Assembly (NCBI RefSeq): GCF_902497775.2
Contig: NZ_OZ024668.1
Span: 4,944,326 to 5,008,325 of the forward strand
Source of the DNA: Pseudomonas fluorescens
Lineage (GTDB): Bacteria > Pseudomonadota > Gammaproteobacteria > Pseudomonadales > Pseudomonadaceae
Direction of reading: 5' to 3'
DNA: 64,000 nt
Both the position numbers and the translations under genes were made by a program. Under the pieces are notes generated by a model. That model was given only the letters and a program-made list of their open reading frames with translations, had not been told where the DNA came from and did no database searches. Within the stretch, counting starts at the first letter, position 1; every line of letters begins with the position of its first letter. Of this stretch, positions 35,789-44,123 are shown piece by piece.

Positions 35789-37468
35789 ATGAGTAACAAG
35801 AATAACGATGACCTGCAGCGCCAAGCTTCGGAAAACACCCTGGGTCTGAACCCGGTGATCGGCTTGCGCCGCAAGGATTTGCTGACTTCTGCTCGAATGG
35901 TGCTGCGTCAGGCCATTCGTCAACCGCTGCACAGTGCCAAGCATGTCGCCCATTTCGGCATGGAACTCAAGGACGTGATCTTCGGCAAGTCGAGCTTGCA
36001 GCCCGAGGGTGACGACCGCCGTTTTCACGATCCGGCCTGGAGCCAGAACCCGCTGTATCGCCGCTACCTGCAGACCTACCTGGCCTGGCGCAAGGAACTG
36101 CACGACTGGATCGACACCAGCAACCTCTCCGACCAGGACATCAGCCGCGGTCACTTTGTCATCAACCTGATGACCGAGGCCATGGCACCGACCAACACCG
36201 CAGCCAACCCGGCGGCGGTCAAGCGCTTCTTCGAAACCGGCGGCAAGAGCCTGCTCGACGGCCTGTCGAACCTGGCCAAGGACATGGTCAACAATGGCGG
36301 CATGCCCAGCCAGGTGAACATGGACGCCTTCGAGGTCGGCAAGAACCTGGGCACCAGCGAAGGCGCGGTGGTGTTTCGCAACGACGTGCTGGAGCTGATC
36401 CAGTACCGGCCGATCACCGAGCAGGTGCTGGAAAAGCCGCTGCTGGTAGTGCCGCCACAGATCAACAAGTTCTACGTCTTCGACCTCAGCCCGGAAAAGA
36501 GCCTGGCGCGCTTTTGCCTGCGCTCCAACGTGCAGACCTTCATTGTCAGCTGGCGCAACCCGACCAAGTCCCAGCGCGAATGGGGCCTGTCGACCTACAT
36601 CGATGCACTCAAGGAAGCAGTCGACGTGGTCCTGGCGATTACCGGCAGCAAAGACCTGAACATGCTCGGTGCCTGCTCCGGCGGCATCACCTGCACCGCG
36701 CTGGTGGGCCACTACGCGGCGCTGGGCGAGAAGAAGGTCAACGCCCTGACCCTGCTGGTCAGCGTCCTCGACACCACCCTCGACACCCAGGTGGCGCTGT
36801 TCGTCGACGAGCAGACCCTCGAAGCCGCCAAGCGCCACTCGTACCAGGCCGGCGTGCTCGAAGGCCGCGACATGGCCAAGGTGTTCGCCTGGATGCGGCC
36901 CAACGACCTGATCTGGAACTACTGGGTCAACAACTACCTGCTGGGTAACGAGCCGCCGGTATTCGACATTCTGTTCTGGAACAACGACACCACGCGCCTG
37001 CCGGCCGCCTTCCACGGCGACCTGATTGAAATGTTCAAAAACAACCCACTGCTGCGCCCCGATGCACTGGAAGTGTGCGGCACGCCGATCGACCTCAAGC
37101 AGGTGACCACCGATATCTTCAGCGTCGCCGGTACCGCCGATCACATCACGCCGTGGCAGTCATGCTACAAGTCGGCGCAGCTGTTCGGTGGCAAGGTCGA
37201 GTTCCTGCTATCCAACAGCGGGCACATCCAGAGCATCCTCAACCCGCCGGGCAACCCCAAGGCGCGGTACATGACCAACAGTGAAATGCCCGCCAGCGCC
37301 CTCGACTGGCAAGAGAACTCGACCAAGCACACCGACTCCTGGTGGCTGTACTGGCAGACCTGGCTGGCCGAGCGTTCGGGCAAGCTCAAGAAAGCCCCGG
37401 CCAACCTCGGCAACAAGGCCCATGTGGCCGGTGCCGCAGCGCCAGGGACCTACGTTCACGAGCGTTGA
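35789..37468 (+). CDS. phaC1: Class II poly(3-hydroxyalkanoate) synthase PhaC1
   Basis: 559 residues. It polymerises medium-chain (R)-3-hydroxyacyl-CoA into PHA on the granule surface. The alpha/beta-hydrolase core has the lipase-like box LGACSGG with catalytic C296, the Asp D451 (VAGTADH) and the His H479 (NSGHIQS). The length and residues match P. putida class II enzymes. The start ATG at 35789 has GGAG upstream. It heads the phaC1-phaZ-phaC2-phaD unit; a strong hairpin follows. Confidence 0.98.
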   Translation: MSNKNNDDLQRQASENTLGLNPVIGLRRKDLLTSARMVLRQAIRQPLHSAKHVAHFGMELKDVIFGKSSLQPEGDDRRFHDPAWSQNPLYRRYLQTYLAWRKELHDWIDTSNLSDQDISRGHFVINLMTEAMAPTNTAANPAAVKRFFETGGKSLLDGLSNLAKDMVNNGGMPSQVNMDAFEVGKNLGTSEGAVVFRNDVLELIQYRPITEQVLEKPLLVVPPQINKFYVFDLSPEKSLARFCLRSNVQTFIVSWRNPTKSQREWGLSTYIDALKEAVDVVLAITGSKDLNMLGACSGGITCTALVGHYAALGEKKVNALTLLVSVLDTTLDTQVALFVDEQTLEAAKRHSYQAGVLEGRDMAKVFAWMRPNDLIWNYWVNNYLLGNEPPVFDILFWNNDTTRLPAAFHGDLIEMFKNNPLLRPDALEVCGTPIDLKQVTTDIFSVAGTADHITPWQSCYKSAQLFGGKVEFLLSNSGHIQSILNPPGNPKARYMTNSEMPASALDWQENSTKHTDSWWLYWQTWLAERSGKLKKAPANLGNKAHVAGAAAPGTYVHER

Positions 37469-37478
37469 CAGCGAACAC

Positions 37479-37507
37479 CGCCGCAGCTCGCAAGGGCTGC
37501 GGCGTTT
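37479..37507 (+). terminator. Hairpin between phaC1 and phaZ
   Basis: CGCCGCAGC (37479-37487) pairs with GCTGCGGCG (37496-37504) across an 8-base loop, followed by TTT. It would act as a partial terminator or 3' stabiliser, making phaC1 message more abundant than the distal genes. Confidence 0.75.
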
Positions 37508-37528
37508 ACAAACCACAGGGCTTCGCGC

Positions 37529-38380
37529 ATGCCGCAACCGTATATTTTCAGGACTGTCGACCTGGATGGCCAGACCATCCGCACCGCCGTCCGACCCGGC
37601 AAGCCGCACTTGACGCCCTTGCTGATCTTCAACGGCATCGGCGCCAACCTGGAGCTGGTGTTCCCCTTCATCCAGGCCCTGGACCCAGACCTGGAGGTGA
37701 TTGCCTTTGATGTGCCGGGTGTCGGCGGTTCATCGACCCCGCGCCACCCCTATCGCTTCCCGGGCCTGGCCAAGCTCACCGCACGCATGCTCGACTACCT
37801 CGACTATGGCCAGGTCAATGTCATTGGTGTGTCCTGGGGCGGCGCGCTGGCCCAGCAGTTCGCCCATGACTACCCCGAGCGCTGCAAGAAGCTGGTGCTG
37901 GCCGCCACCGCCGCTGGTGCGGTGATGGTCCCGGGCAAGCCCAAGGTGCTGTGGTTGATGGCCAGCCCCAGGCGCTATGTGCAACCGTCCCATGTGATCC
38001 GCATCGCCCCGCAGATCTATGGCGGCGGCTTTCGCCGTGACCCGGACCTCGCCCTGTCGCACGCGGCCAAGGTGCGCTCCGGGGGCAAGCTCGGTTACTA
38101 CTGGCAACTGTTCGCCGGGCTTGGCTGGACCAGCATTCACTGGCTGCACAAGATCCAGCAGCCAACCCTGGTGCTGGCCGGTGACGATGATCCGTTGATT
38201 CCCTTGATCAACATGCGCCTGCTGGCCTGGCGAATTCCCAATGCCCAGCTACACATAATCGACGACGGTCACTTGTTCCTGATCACCCGGGCCGAGGCCG
38301 TCGCACCGATCATCATGAAGTTCCTCCAGCAAGAGCGCCAACGCGCCGTCATGCACCCTCGGCCCGCTCCCAGCAGCTGA
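37529..38380 (+). CDS. phaZ: Intracellular medium-chain-length PHA depolymerase PhaZ
   Basis: 283 residues, an alpha/beta hydrolase. The lipase box is GVSWGG with nucleophile S102; HIIDDGHLFLIT near the C-terminus supplies the catalytic His. It hydrolyses stored PHA to hydroxy acids on granules. It lies between the two synthases, as in all P. putida group clusters, 60 bases after phaC1. Confidence 0.97.
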   Translation: MPQPYIFRTVDLDGQTIRTAVRPGKPHLTPLLIFNGIGANLELVFPFIQALDPDLEVIAFDVPGVGGSSTPRHPYRFPGLAKLTARMLDYLDYGQVNVIGVSWGGALAQQFAHDYPERCKKLVLAATAAGAVMVPGKPKVLWLMASPRRYVQPSHVIRIAPQIYGGGFRRDPDLALSHAAKVRSGGKLGYYWQLFAGLGWTSIHWLHKIQQPTLVLAGDDDPLIPLINMRLLAWRIPNAQLHIIDDGHLFLITRAEAVAPIIMKFLQQERQRAVMHPRPAPSS

Positions 38381-38499
38381 GACGCCTGCCACACCCGAGC
38401 CCATGGCAGGATGCCAGGCAACCCGGGTGCGCGGCGTGAGGTTGGTGTCGCTCTTGCATTGATGTGTTTGTTGATGGCCTGACGAGGGAGTGTTGCCTG

Positions 38500-40182
38500 A
38501 TGAAAGACAAACCCACTAAGGGATCGCTACCGGTCCCCGCCACCTATATGAACGTGCAGAGCGCTATCAGCGGTCTGCGCGGTCGCGACCTGCTCTCGAC
38601 CTTGCGCAGTGTCAGCCGTCATGGCCTGCGCCACCCGCTGCATACCGCCAAGCACATGCTCGCCCTGGGCAATCAGCTGGGCAAAGTGCTGCTCGGCGAA
38701 ACGCCCTACCAGCCCAGCCCCCGCGACAACCGCTTCAAGGACCCGGCCTGGAGCCAGAACCCGTTGTACAGCCGCGGCCTGCAGGCTTACCTGGCATGGC
38801 AGAAGCAGACCCGTCTGTGGATCGACGAAAGCCAGCTGGCGCCGGACGACCGCGCCCGCGCGCACTTTCTGTTCACCCTGCTCAACGATGCCGTGTCGCC
38901 CAGCAACTCGCTGCTCAACCCCCTCGCGGTCAAGGAGCTGTTCAACTCCGGCGGTCTGAGCCTGGTGCGCGGCATCAACCACCTGTTCGATGATCTGCGT
39001 CACAACGACGGCCTGCCGCGACAGGTCAACCCGCAGGCTTTCGAAGTCGGTCGCAACCTGGCCACCACGCCGGGCTCGGTGGTGTTTCGCAACGAGCTGC
39101 TGGAGCTGATCCAGTACAAGCCGATGAGCGAAAAACAGTACGCCAAGCCATTGCTGGTGGTACCGCCGCAGATCAACAAGTTCTACATTTTCGACCTGAG
39201 CCCGGCCAACAGCTTTGTTCAGTACATGCTCAAGAACGGCCTGCAGACCTTCATGATCAGCTGGCGCAACCCAGACCCGCGTCACCGTGAGTGGGGCCTG
39301 TCGAGCTACGTCGAGGCGCTGGAAGAAGCGCTGAACGTGTGCCGGGCGATCACCGGCAGCCGCGAGGTCAACCTCATGGGCGCCTGCGCCGGTGGCCTGA
39401 CCATGGCGGCGCTGCAGGGCCACTTGCAGGCCAAGCGCCAACTGCGCCGGGTCAGCAGCGCCACCTACCTGGTCAGCCTGCTCGACAGCCAGATCGACAG
39501 CCCGGCCAGCCTGTTCGCCGATGAGCAGACCCTCGAAGCGGCCAAGCGCCGCTCTTACCAACAAGGCGTGCTCGATGGCCGCGAGATCGCCCGGGTGTTC
39601 GCCTGGATGCGCCCCAACGACCTGATCTGGAACTACTGGGTCAACAACTACCTGCTGGGCAAGGCACCACCAGCATTCGACATCCTCTACTGGAACAACG
39701 ACAACACCCGCCTGCCGGCCGCGCTGCATGGCGACCTGCTGGACTTCTTCAAGCACAACCCGCTGGCCCGCGCCGCAGGCCTTGAGGTGTGCGGCACGCC
39801 GATCGACCTGCAGAAGGTCAACGTCGACAGCTTCAGCGTCGCCGGCAGCAACGACCACATCACCCCCTGGGATGCGGTATACCGCTCGGCAGCGCTGCTC
39901 GGCGGCGACAAGCGCTTCATCCTCGCCAACAGCGGCCATGTGCAAAGCATCATCAACCCGCCTGGCAACCCCAAGGCGCACTATGTCGACAACCCTCGCC
40001 TGAGCAGCGACCCACGGGCCTGGCTCTACGATGGCAAGCAGGTCGACGGCAGTTGGTGGCCGCAGTGGCTTGAGTGGATTCAGGCACGCTCCGGCACCCA
40101 GCGCGAAACCCTGATGGCCCTCGGCAACCAGAACTACCCTCCCATGGACCCCGCGCCCGGCAGCTACGTGCAGGCGCGCTGA
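38500..40182 (+). CDS. phaC2: Class II PHA synthase PhaC2
   Basis: 560 residues, a paralogue of PhaC1 that shares long blocks (FYIFDLSPANS, QTFMISWRNPDPRHREWGLS, ANSGHVQSI). The catalytic residues are C296 in MGACAGG, D452 and H480. The box is CAGG rather than CSGG as in PhaC1. The ATG at 38500 has GAGGGAG upstream; 119 bases separate it from phaZ, enough for its own promoter. phaD follows 13 bases on. Confidence 0.97.
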   Translation: MKDKPTKGSLPVPATYMNVQSAISGLRGRDLLSTLRSVSRHGLRHPLHTAKHMLALGNQLGKVLLGETPYQPSPRDNRFKDPAWSQNPLYSRGLQAYLAWQKQTRLWIDESQLAPDDRARAHFLFTLLNDAVSPSNSLLNPLAVKELFNSGGLSLVRGINHLFDDLRHNDGLPRQVNPQAFEVGRNLATTPGSVVFRNELLELIQYKPMSEKQYAKPLLVVPPQINKFYIFDLSPANSFVQYMLKNGLQTFMISWRNPDPRHREWGLSSYVEALEEALNVCRAITGSREVNLMGACAGGLTMAALQGHLQAKRQLRRVSSATYLVSLLDSQIDSPASLFADEQTLEAAKRRSYQQGVLDGREIARVFAWMRPNDLIWNYWVNNYLLGKAPPAFDILYWNNDNTRLPAALHGDLLDFFKHNPLARAAGLEVCGTPIDLQKVNVDSFSVAGSNDHITPWDAVYRSAALLGGDKRFILANSGHVQSIINPPGNPKAHYVDNPRLSSDPRAWLYDGKQVDGSWWPQWLEWIQARSGTQRETLMALGNQNYPPMDPAPGSYVQAR

Positions 40183-40195
40183 ACAAGAAGAACGG

Positions 40196-40810
40196 ATGAA
40201 AACCCGCGACCGTATCCTCGAGTGTGCCCTGCAACTGTTCAACCGCCAGGGCGAGCCGAATGTCTCGACTCTGGAGATTGCCAACGAGATGGGCATCAGC
40301 CCGGGCAACCTCTACTACCACTTCCACGGCAAGGAGCCGCTGGTGCTGGGGCTGTTCGAACGCTTCGAGGACGAGCTCACGCCGCTGCTCGACCCGCCGC
40401 TGGAGGTGCGCCTGGATGCCGAGGACTACTGGCTGTTCCTGCACCTGATCGTCGAGCGCATGGCCCAGTACCGCTTCCTGTTCCAGGACCTGTCGAACCT
40501 GACCGGGCGCCTGCCCAAGCTGGCCCGTGGCATGCGCAACCTGCTCAACGCCCTCAAGCGCACGCTGGCGGCGCTGCTGGCCAGCCTCAAGGCCCAGGGC
40601 CAGGTACTCAGCGACACCCGCGCATTGGGGCAGCTCGTTGAACAGATCACCCTGACGCTGCTGTTCTCGCTCGATTACCAGCGGGTGCTGGCGCGTGAAG
40701 GTGAGGTGGGGGTGGTGGTGTATCAGGTGATGATGCTGGTGGCGCCGCATCTGGAGACGGGGTCGCGGCACGCGGCCGAGCAGTTGGCGCTAAGGTATCT
40801 GGAGGGCTGA
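40196..40810 (+). CDS. phaD: TetR family activator of pha genes, PhaD
   Basis: 204 residues. The N-terminal TetR helix-turn-helix (ILECALQLFNRQGEPNVSTLEIANEMGISPGNLYYHF) is followed by a ligand-binding domain. In P. putida PhaD activates phaC1 and phaI in response to a fatty-acid-derived acyl ligand. It is translationally close to phaC2 and ends 4 bases before a 40-bp perfect hairpin that separates it from the convergent phaF. Confidence 0.95.
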   Translation: MKTRDRILECALQLFNRQGEPNVSTLEIANEMGISPGNLYYHFHGKEPLVLGLFERFEDELTPLLDPPLEVRLDAEDYWLFLHLIVERMAQYRFLFQDLSNLTGRLPKLARGMRNLLNALKRTLAALLASLKAQGQVLSDTRALGQLVEQITLTLLFSLDYQRVLAREGEVGVVVYQVMMLVAPHLETGSRHAAEQLALRYLEG

Positions 40811-40814
40811 AAGC

Positions 40815-40900
40815 ATCGCGGGGCAAGTCGGGTCGCCGCACCGCCGCTCCCACAGGATTTTGTGGGAGCGGCGGTGCGGCGACCCGACTTGCCCCGCGAT
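40815..40900. repeat. REP element, long subtype: 40-bp perfect inverted repeat
   Basis: ATCGCGGGGCAAGTCGGGTC... at 40815-40854 is exactly inverted at 40861-40900, with only a 6-base loop (GGATTT). The outer parts are those of the common REP, but the arms hold an inserted GGTCGCCGCACCGC / GCGGTGCGGCGACC block. It sits between convergent phaD and phaF and probably ends both transcripts. Confidence 0.95.
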
Positions 40901-40910
40901 AAAGCCACTA

Positions 40911-41687
40911 TCAGGACTGGCTGATCGGGCTTGCCGGTGCCGAAGGCGTCGGTGCGGCCGGAGCAGCACTGGCTACCGGTGCCGGGCTTGACGCCGGTGC
41001 AGCGCTGGCCGCAGGGACTGCCGGTTTCGCTACTGCAGGTTTGGCTGCTGGCTTCTTGACTGCCGGCTTCTTCGCCGCAGCAGGCTTGGCTGCAGGTTTA
41101 GCGGCGGCGGTTTTTGCCGCGGGCTTGGCTGCTGCTGGTTTCGCTGCCGGCTTGGCTGCAGGTTTGGCCGCTGCGGTTTTCGCCGCGGGCTTGGCTGCAG
41201 TTTTTGCCGCAGGTTTAGGTGCAGCCTTGGCCAATGGCTTGGCTGCGGGTTTGCTCGCGGGTGCTTTTTTCGAGATCGGCGTAACCGATGCACCGGTCAG
41301 CTTCTCGATCTGCTTGGTCAGGGTGTCGACCTGTTTGTGCAGAGCAGCAACTTCATTGCGGCTTGGCACGCCCAGACGCGAGATGGCACTGTTCAGGCGC
41401 TTGTCGAAAGCCTCTTCGAGCTCGCCCCATTTACCCAGCGCGCGATCTTTGACATCACTGACCCGAGAGGTCGCCGATTTGGCAGTAGCCTTGGCCGAGT
41501 CGACCGAACTCTTGGCTTGCTTCTCAGCTTTCTCACCATCCTTGACCAGGGTGTCGAACAGCTTGCTGCCATCCTGATCGATCTTGGAGTAGATACCCAA
41601 ACCAGCCAGCCAGATCTTGCGGGAATACTTCTCGATCCCCCCGACCCAGGAGCTGCCTTCTTTCTCAGTATTCTTCTTGCCAGCCAT
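40911..41687 (-). CDS. phaF: PHA granule-associated phasin PhaF with histone-like tail
   Basis: 258 residues. The N-terminal phasin half (residues 1-140: RKIWLAGLGIYSKIDQDGSKLFDTLV and a heptad coiled coil near VAALHKQVDTLTKQIEKL) coats PHA granules. The C-terminal half is 100 residues of Ala/Lys/Pro repeats (AAKPAAK type), which bind DNA and link granules to the nucleoid during division. The ATG at 41687 has AAGGAG upstream. It lies 10 bases after phaI and runs with it as one operon. Confidence 0.97.
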   Translation of the reverse strand: MAGKKNTEKEGSSWVGGIEKYSRKIWLAGLGIYSKIDQDGSKLFDTLVKDGEKAEKQAKSSVDSAKATAKSATSRVSDVKDRALGKWGELEEAFDKRLNSAISRLGVPSRNEVAALHKQVDTLTKQIEKLTGASVTPISKKAPASKPAAKPLAKAAPKPAAKTAAKPAAKTAAAKPAAKPAAKPAAAKPAAKTAAAKPAAKPAAAKKPAVKKPAAKPAVAKPAVPAASAAPASSPAPVASAAPAAPTPSAPASPISQS

Positions 41688-41697
41688 CCCGCTCTCC

Positions 41698-42117
41698 TTA
41701 TTGTTTACGTGCGACACGTTCAAGCAATGCCGTGAGCTCATCGAGCTTGGCAGAGAGTGCCTCCACGTCATGTTTAGACGGAATGCCGATGCGATTCAAG
41801 GCGCTTGCGACCCGTGTGTCGAAAGCCTTTTCGATTTTGTCGAGTTGAACCTCGACCTTGCCCTTGACGCTGGTCAGCTCGCCCTTCACCGAATCGATCT
41901 CGGAGTTGGCGGCATCGACCTTGGCATCGAGTTTTTTCTTGCCGCGTTTTTCTACCGTTTCGCCGGCCTTGACCAGCTCTTTAAGGTAGTCGGCACCTTC
42001 CTGGCCTACCCGGGTGTAAGCCCCGAGGCCCGCCAGCCAGATCTTGCGCGCGTAGCCGCGCACCTCACCCAACGTGCGCTGGGCGTCGTCTTTTTTCTTC
42101 AAGATAATTTTGGCCAT
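41698..42117 (-). CDS. phaI: PHA granule-associated phasin PhaI
   Basis: 139 residues, no histone-like tail. GYARKIWLAGLGAYTRVGQEGADYLKELVKAGE is the phasin helix shared with PhaF; the C-terminal half is a leucine-rich coiled coil (DVEALSAKLDELTALLERV). It coats the granule surface. The ATG at 42117 follows GAGGTG. The promoter of phaI-phaF lies in the 212 bases upstream, which also hold a palindromic repeat. Confidence 0.96.
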   Translation of the reverse strand: MAKIILKKKDDAQRTLGEVRGYARKIWLAGLGAYTRVGQEGADYLKELVKAGETVEKRGKKKLDAKVDAANSEIDSVKGELTSVKGKVEVQLDKIEKAFDTRVASALNRIGIPSKHDVEALSAKLDELTALLERVARKQ

Positions 42118-42223
42118 GCTCTGCACCTCACGCTCTGAACGGAAATGGAGGAACTGCCCAGGGAAATTGGGCTTGAGCACAAGGTAGGGGGAAAAATTAG
42201 AATTGGCACACTAATAAAGGGGC

Positions 42224-42314
42224 AGCGGCAAGCTTCAAGCGGCAAGAAAGGGCAGCGATGATCTTGAAACCCTCGCCCCTTCCCATTCACCGCAAGCCAC
42301 TTGCAGCTTGAAGC
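42224..42314. repeat. CAAGCTACAAG-type palindromic repeat, copy 3
   Basis: An imperfect inverted repeat with arms AGCGGCAAGCTTCAAGCGG (42224 on) and CAAGCCACTTGCAGCTTGAAGCT (ending 42314). It is the most degenerate of the three copies. It lies between phaI and the small PHA-system gene, both on the minus strand. Confidence 0.6.
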
Positions 42315-42329
42315 TCCCCCCTTGAGCCG

Positions 42330-42605
42330 CTAGGCGAGTGCCTTATCCAGCGCCCGCTCGATCTCGCTCTTGATGGTCCCGCTCATCATCGACAGCATCA
42401 TGCCCAGCTTCAGCTCGACCTTGATGCTGTCTTCGCCAATCAGCACGCTGCCATTGGCGCCGCTGCGCTTGACCTCGACCCGGTCGCCGTTCCAGCTGGC
42501 CTTGAGGTCGTATTCGCGGGCCAGTTTGTCGACCAGTGCCTCGGCCTTTTGCCGGGCCGCGTCGCGGCCCAGGCTGTGTTTGCGTTCAACGCTGATCTGG
42601 GTCAT
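42330..42605 (-). CDS. Polyhydroxyalkanoic acid system family protein
   Basis: 91 residues, soluble, of the small PHA-granule-region family found at this spot in Pseudomonas. ISVERKHSLGRDAARQKAEALVDKLAREYDLKASW is its hallmark. It may act on granule assembly, but the role is not established. It lies upstream of phaI on the same strand and is divergent from ubiE. Confidence 0.85.
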   Translation of the reverse strand: MTQISVERKHSLGRDAARQKAEALVDKLAREYDLKASWNGDRVEVKRSGANGSVLIGEDSIKVELKLGMMLSMMSGTIKSEIERALDKALA

Positions 42606-42729
42606 TCATTCAATCCTGGGTTCGAAGGCATACTTATATTATGCCCGCGCCCCACCTGCGACACACCCCGCCAAGACAAATCCGACCGTACGCCCTAGAA
42701 TGGCCAGTAATTTTTTCCGGTGAAGCGAT

Positions 42730-43500
42730 ATGAACGATCAGCGCAAAGGCGACCACGCCGAACCCACCACCCACTTCGGCTACAAAGACGTGCCGGAAAG
42801 CCAGAAGGCCGAGAAAGTCGCCGAGGTGTTCCACTCGGTGGCGGCCAAGTACGACCTGATGAACGACGTGCTCTCCGGCGGCATGCACCGCCTGTGGAAG
42901 CGCTTCACCATCGAGCTGTCGGGCGTACGTCCGGGTAACCGGGTGCTCGACATCGCCGGCGGTACGGGCGATCTGGCCGCCAAGTTCTCGCAACTGGTTG
43001 GCCCCACCGGCCAGGTAGTGCTGGCCGACATCAACGAGTCGATGCTCAAGGTCGGTCGCGACCGCCTGCTCGACCGCGGCGTGGCCGGCAACATCGAGTT
43101 CGTCCAGGCCGACGCCGAAAAGCTGCCGTTCCCGGACAACCACTTCGACTGCGTGACCATCGCCTTCGGCCTGCGCAACGTCACCCACAAGGACGATGCC
43201 ATCCGCTCCATGCTGCGGGTACTCAAGCCCGGTGGCCGGTTGCTGGTGCTGGAATTCTCCAAGCCGACCAACAAGTTGATGTCCAAGGTCTACGACGCCT
43301 ACTCGTTCGCCTTCATGCCGCTGGCCGGCAAGCTGATCACCAACGACTCGGAAAGCTATCGCTACCTGGCCGAATCGATCCGCATGCACCCTGACCAGGA
43401 AACCCTCAAGGCGATGATGGTCGAGGCCGGTTTCGACCGCGTCACCTACCACAACATGACCAGTGGCATCGTTGCCCTGCACCGGGGAATCAAGCCCTGA
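42730..43500 (+). CDS. ubiE: Ubiquinone/menaquinone C-methyltransferase UbiE
   Basis: 256 residues. It methylates the benzoquinol ring in ubiquinone synthesis (DDMQH2 formation). SAM-binding motif I is [12 protein letters not shown] near residue 76; motifs with [11 protein letters not shown] and [10 protein letters not shown] follow, and LVLEFSKP. It is the first gene of ubiE-ubiJ-ubiB. Its stop overlaps the ubiJ start (TGATG). Confidence 0.97.
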   Translation: MNDQRKGDHAEPTTHFGYKDVPESQKAEKVAEVFHSVAAKYDLMNDVLSGGMHRLWKRFTIELSGVRPGNRVLDIAGGTGDLAAKFSQLVGPTGQVVLADINESMLKVGRDRLLDRGVAGNIEFVQADAEKLPFPDNHFDCVTIAFGLRNVTHKDDAIRSMLRVLKPGGRLLVLEFSKPTNKLMSKVYDAYSFAFMPLAGKLITNDSESYRYLAESIRMHPDQETLKAMMVEAGFDRVTYHNMTSGIVALHRGIKP

Positions 43501-44123
43501 TGCTCCTGGCCGGCCTGCTCGCCAGCGTCGAACACGGCCTCAACCGTGTCCTGCGCCTGGACAGCACAGCGCTGCCGCGCCTGCGCCCGCTCGACGGCAA
43601 GGTGATTGCCATCGACTGCCGCCAGCCGGCCCTGCAGCTGTTCATTCTGCCCAGCGACGAAGGCCTGATGCTCGCCACGCACTGGGCCAATGAGGCCGAC
43701 TGCACCCTGCGCGCGCCGGCCAGCAGCCTGGTGCGCCTGGCCCTGAGCCAGGACAAGAGCGCCGTGCTGCATAGCCCGCAGGTCGAGCTTGAAGGCGACA
43801 GCGCGGTGCTGCTCGACCTGGTAGCGGTGTTGCAGGACCTGGAGCTCGACTGGGAGTACGAAGTCTCCCGCTGGCTCGGGCCTGTCGCCACGCAACTGCT
43901 CAGCGGCCACTTGCGCAGCCGCGCCAACTGGACCCGCCAGGGCCTGGCGGCGCTCAACCAGAACCTGTCCGAGTACCTCGCCGAAGAGGCCCGGACCCTG
44001 GTAGGCCAGCGCGAAGCCGAAGCCCGTTTCAGCGAACTCGACACGCTCAAAGTCGATATTGAACGCCTTGAGGCGCGCATCGAGCGCCTTGCCCGATCCC
44101 TTGATACCAGCGATAACGCATGA
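43500..44123 (+). CDS. ubiJ: Ubiquinone biosynthesis accessory factor UbiJ (SCP2 domain)
   Basis: 207 residues. An N-terminal sterol carrier protein 2-like fold ([19 protein letters not shown]) binds lipid intermediates; the C-terminal region ([23 protein letters not shown]) is a coiled coil. UbiJ assists the soluble Ubi complex. It overlaps ubiE by one base and ubiB by four, so the three genes are coupled. Confidence 0.93.
   Translation: MLLAGLLASVEHGLNRVLRLDSTALPRLRPLDGKVIAIDCRQPALQLFILPSDEGLMLATHWANEADCTLRAPASSLVRLALSQDKSAVLHSPQVELEGDSAVLLDLVAVLQDLELDWEYEVSRWLGPVATQLLSGHLRSRANWTRQGLAALNQNLSEYLAEEARTLVGQREAEARFSELDTLKVDIERLEARIERLARSLDTSDNA

Noticed and set aside
42118..42223. PhaD operator upstream of phaI like the one at 35725
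   Set aside because: The GCGTT/AACGC palindrome is not repeated here; only AT-rich sequence is visible.
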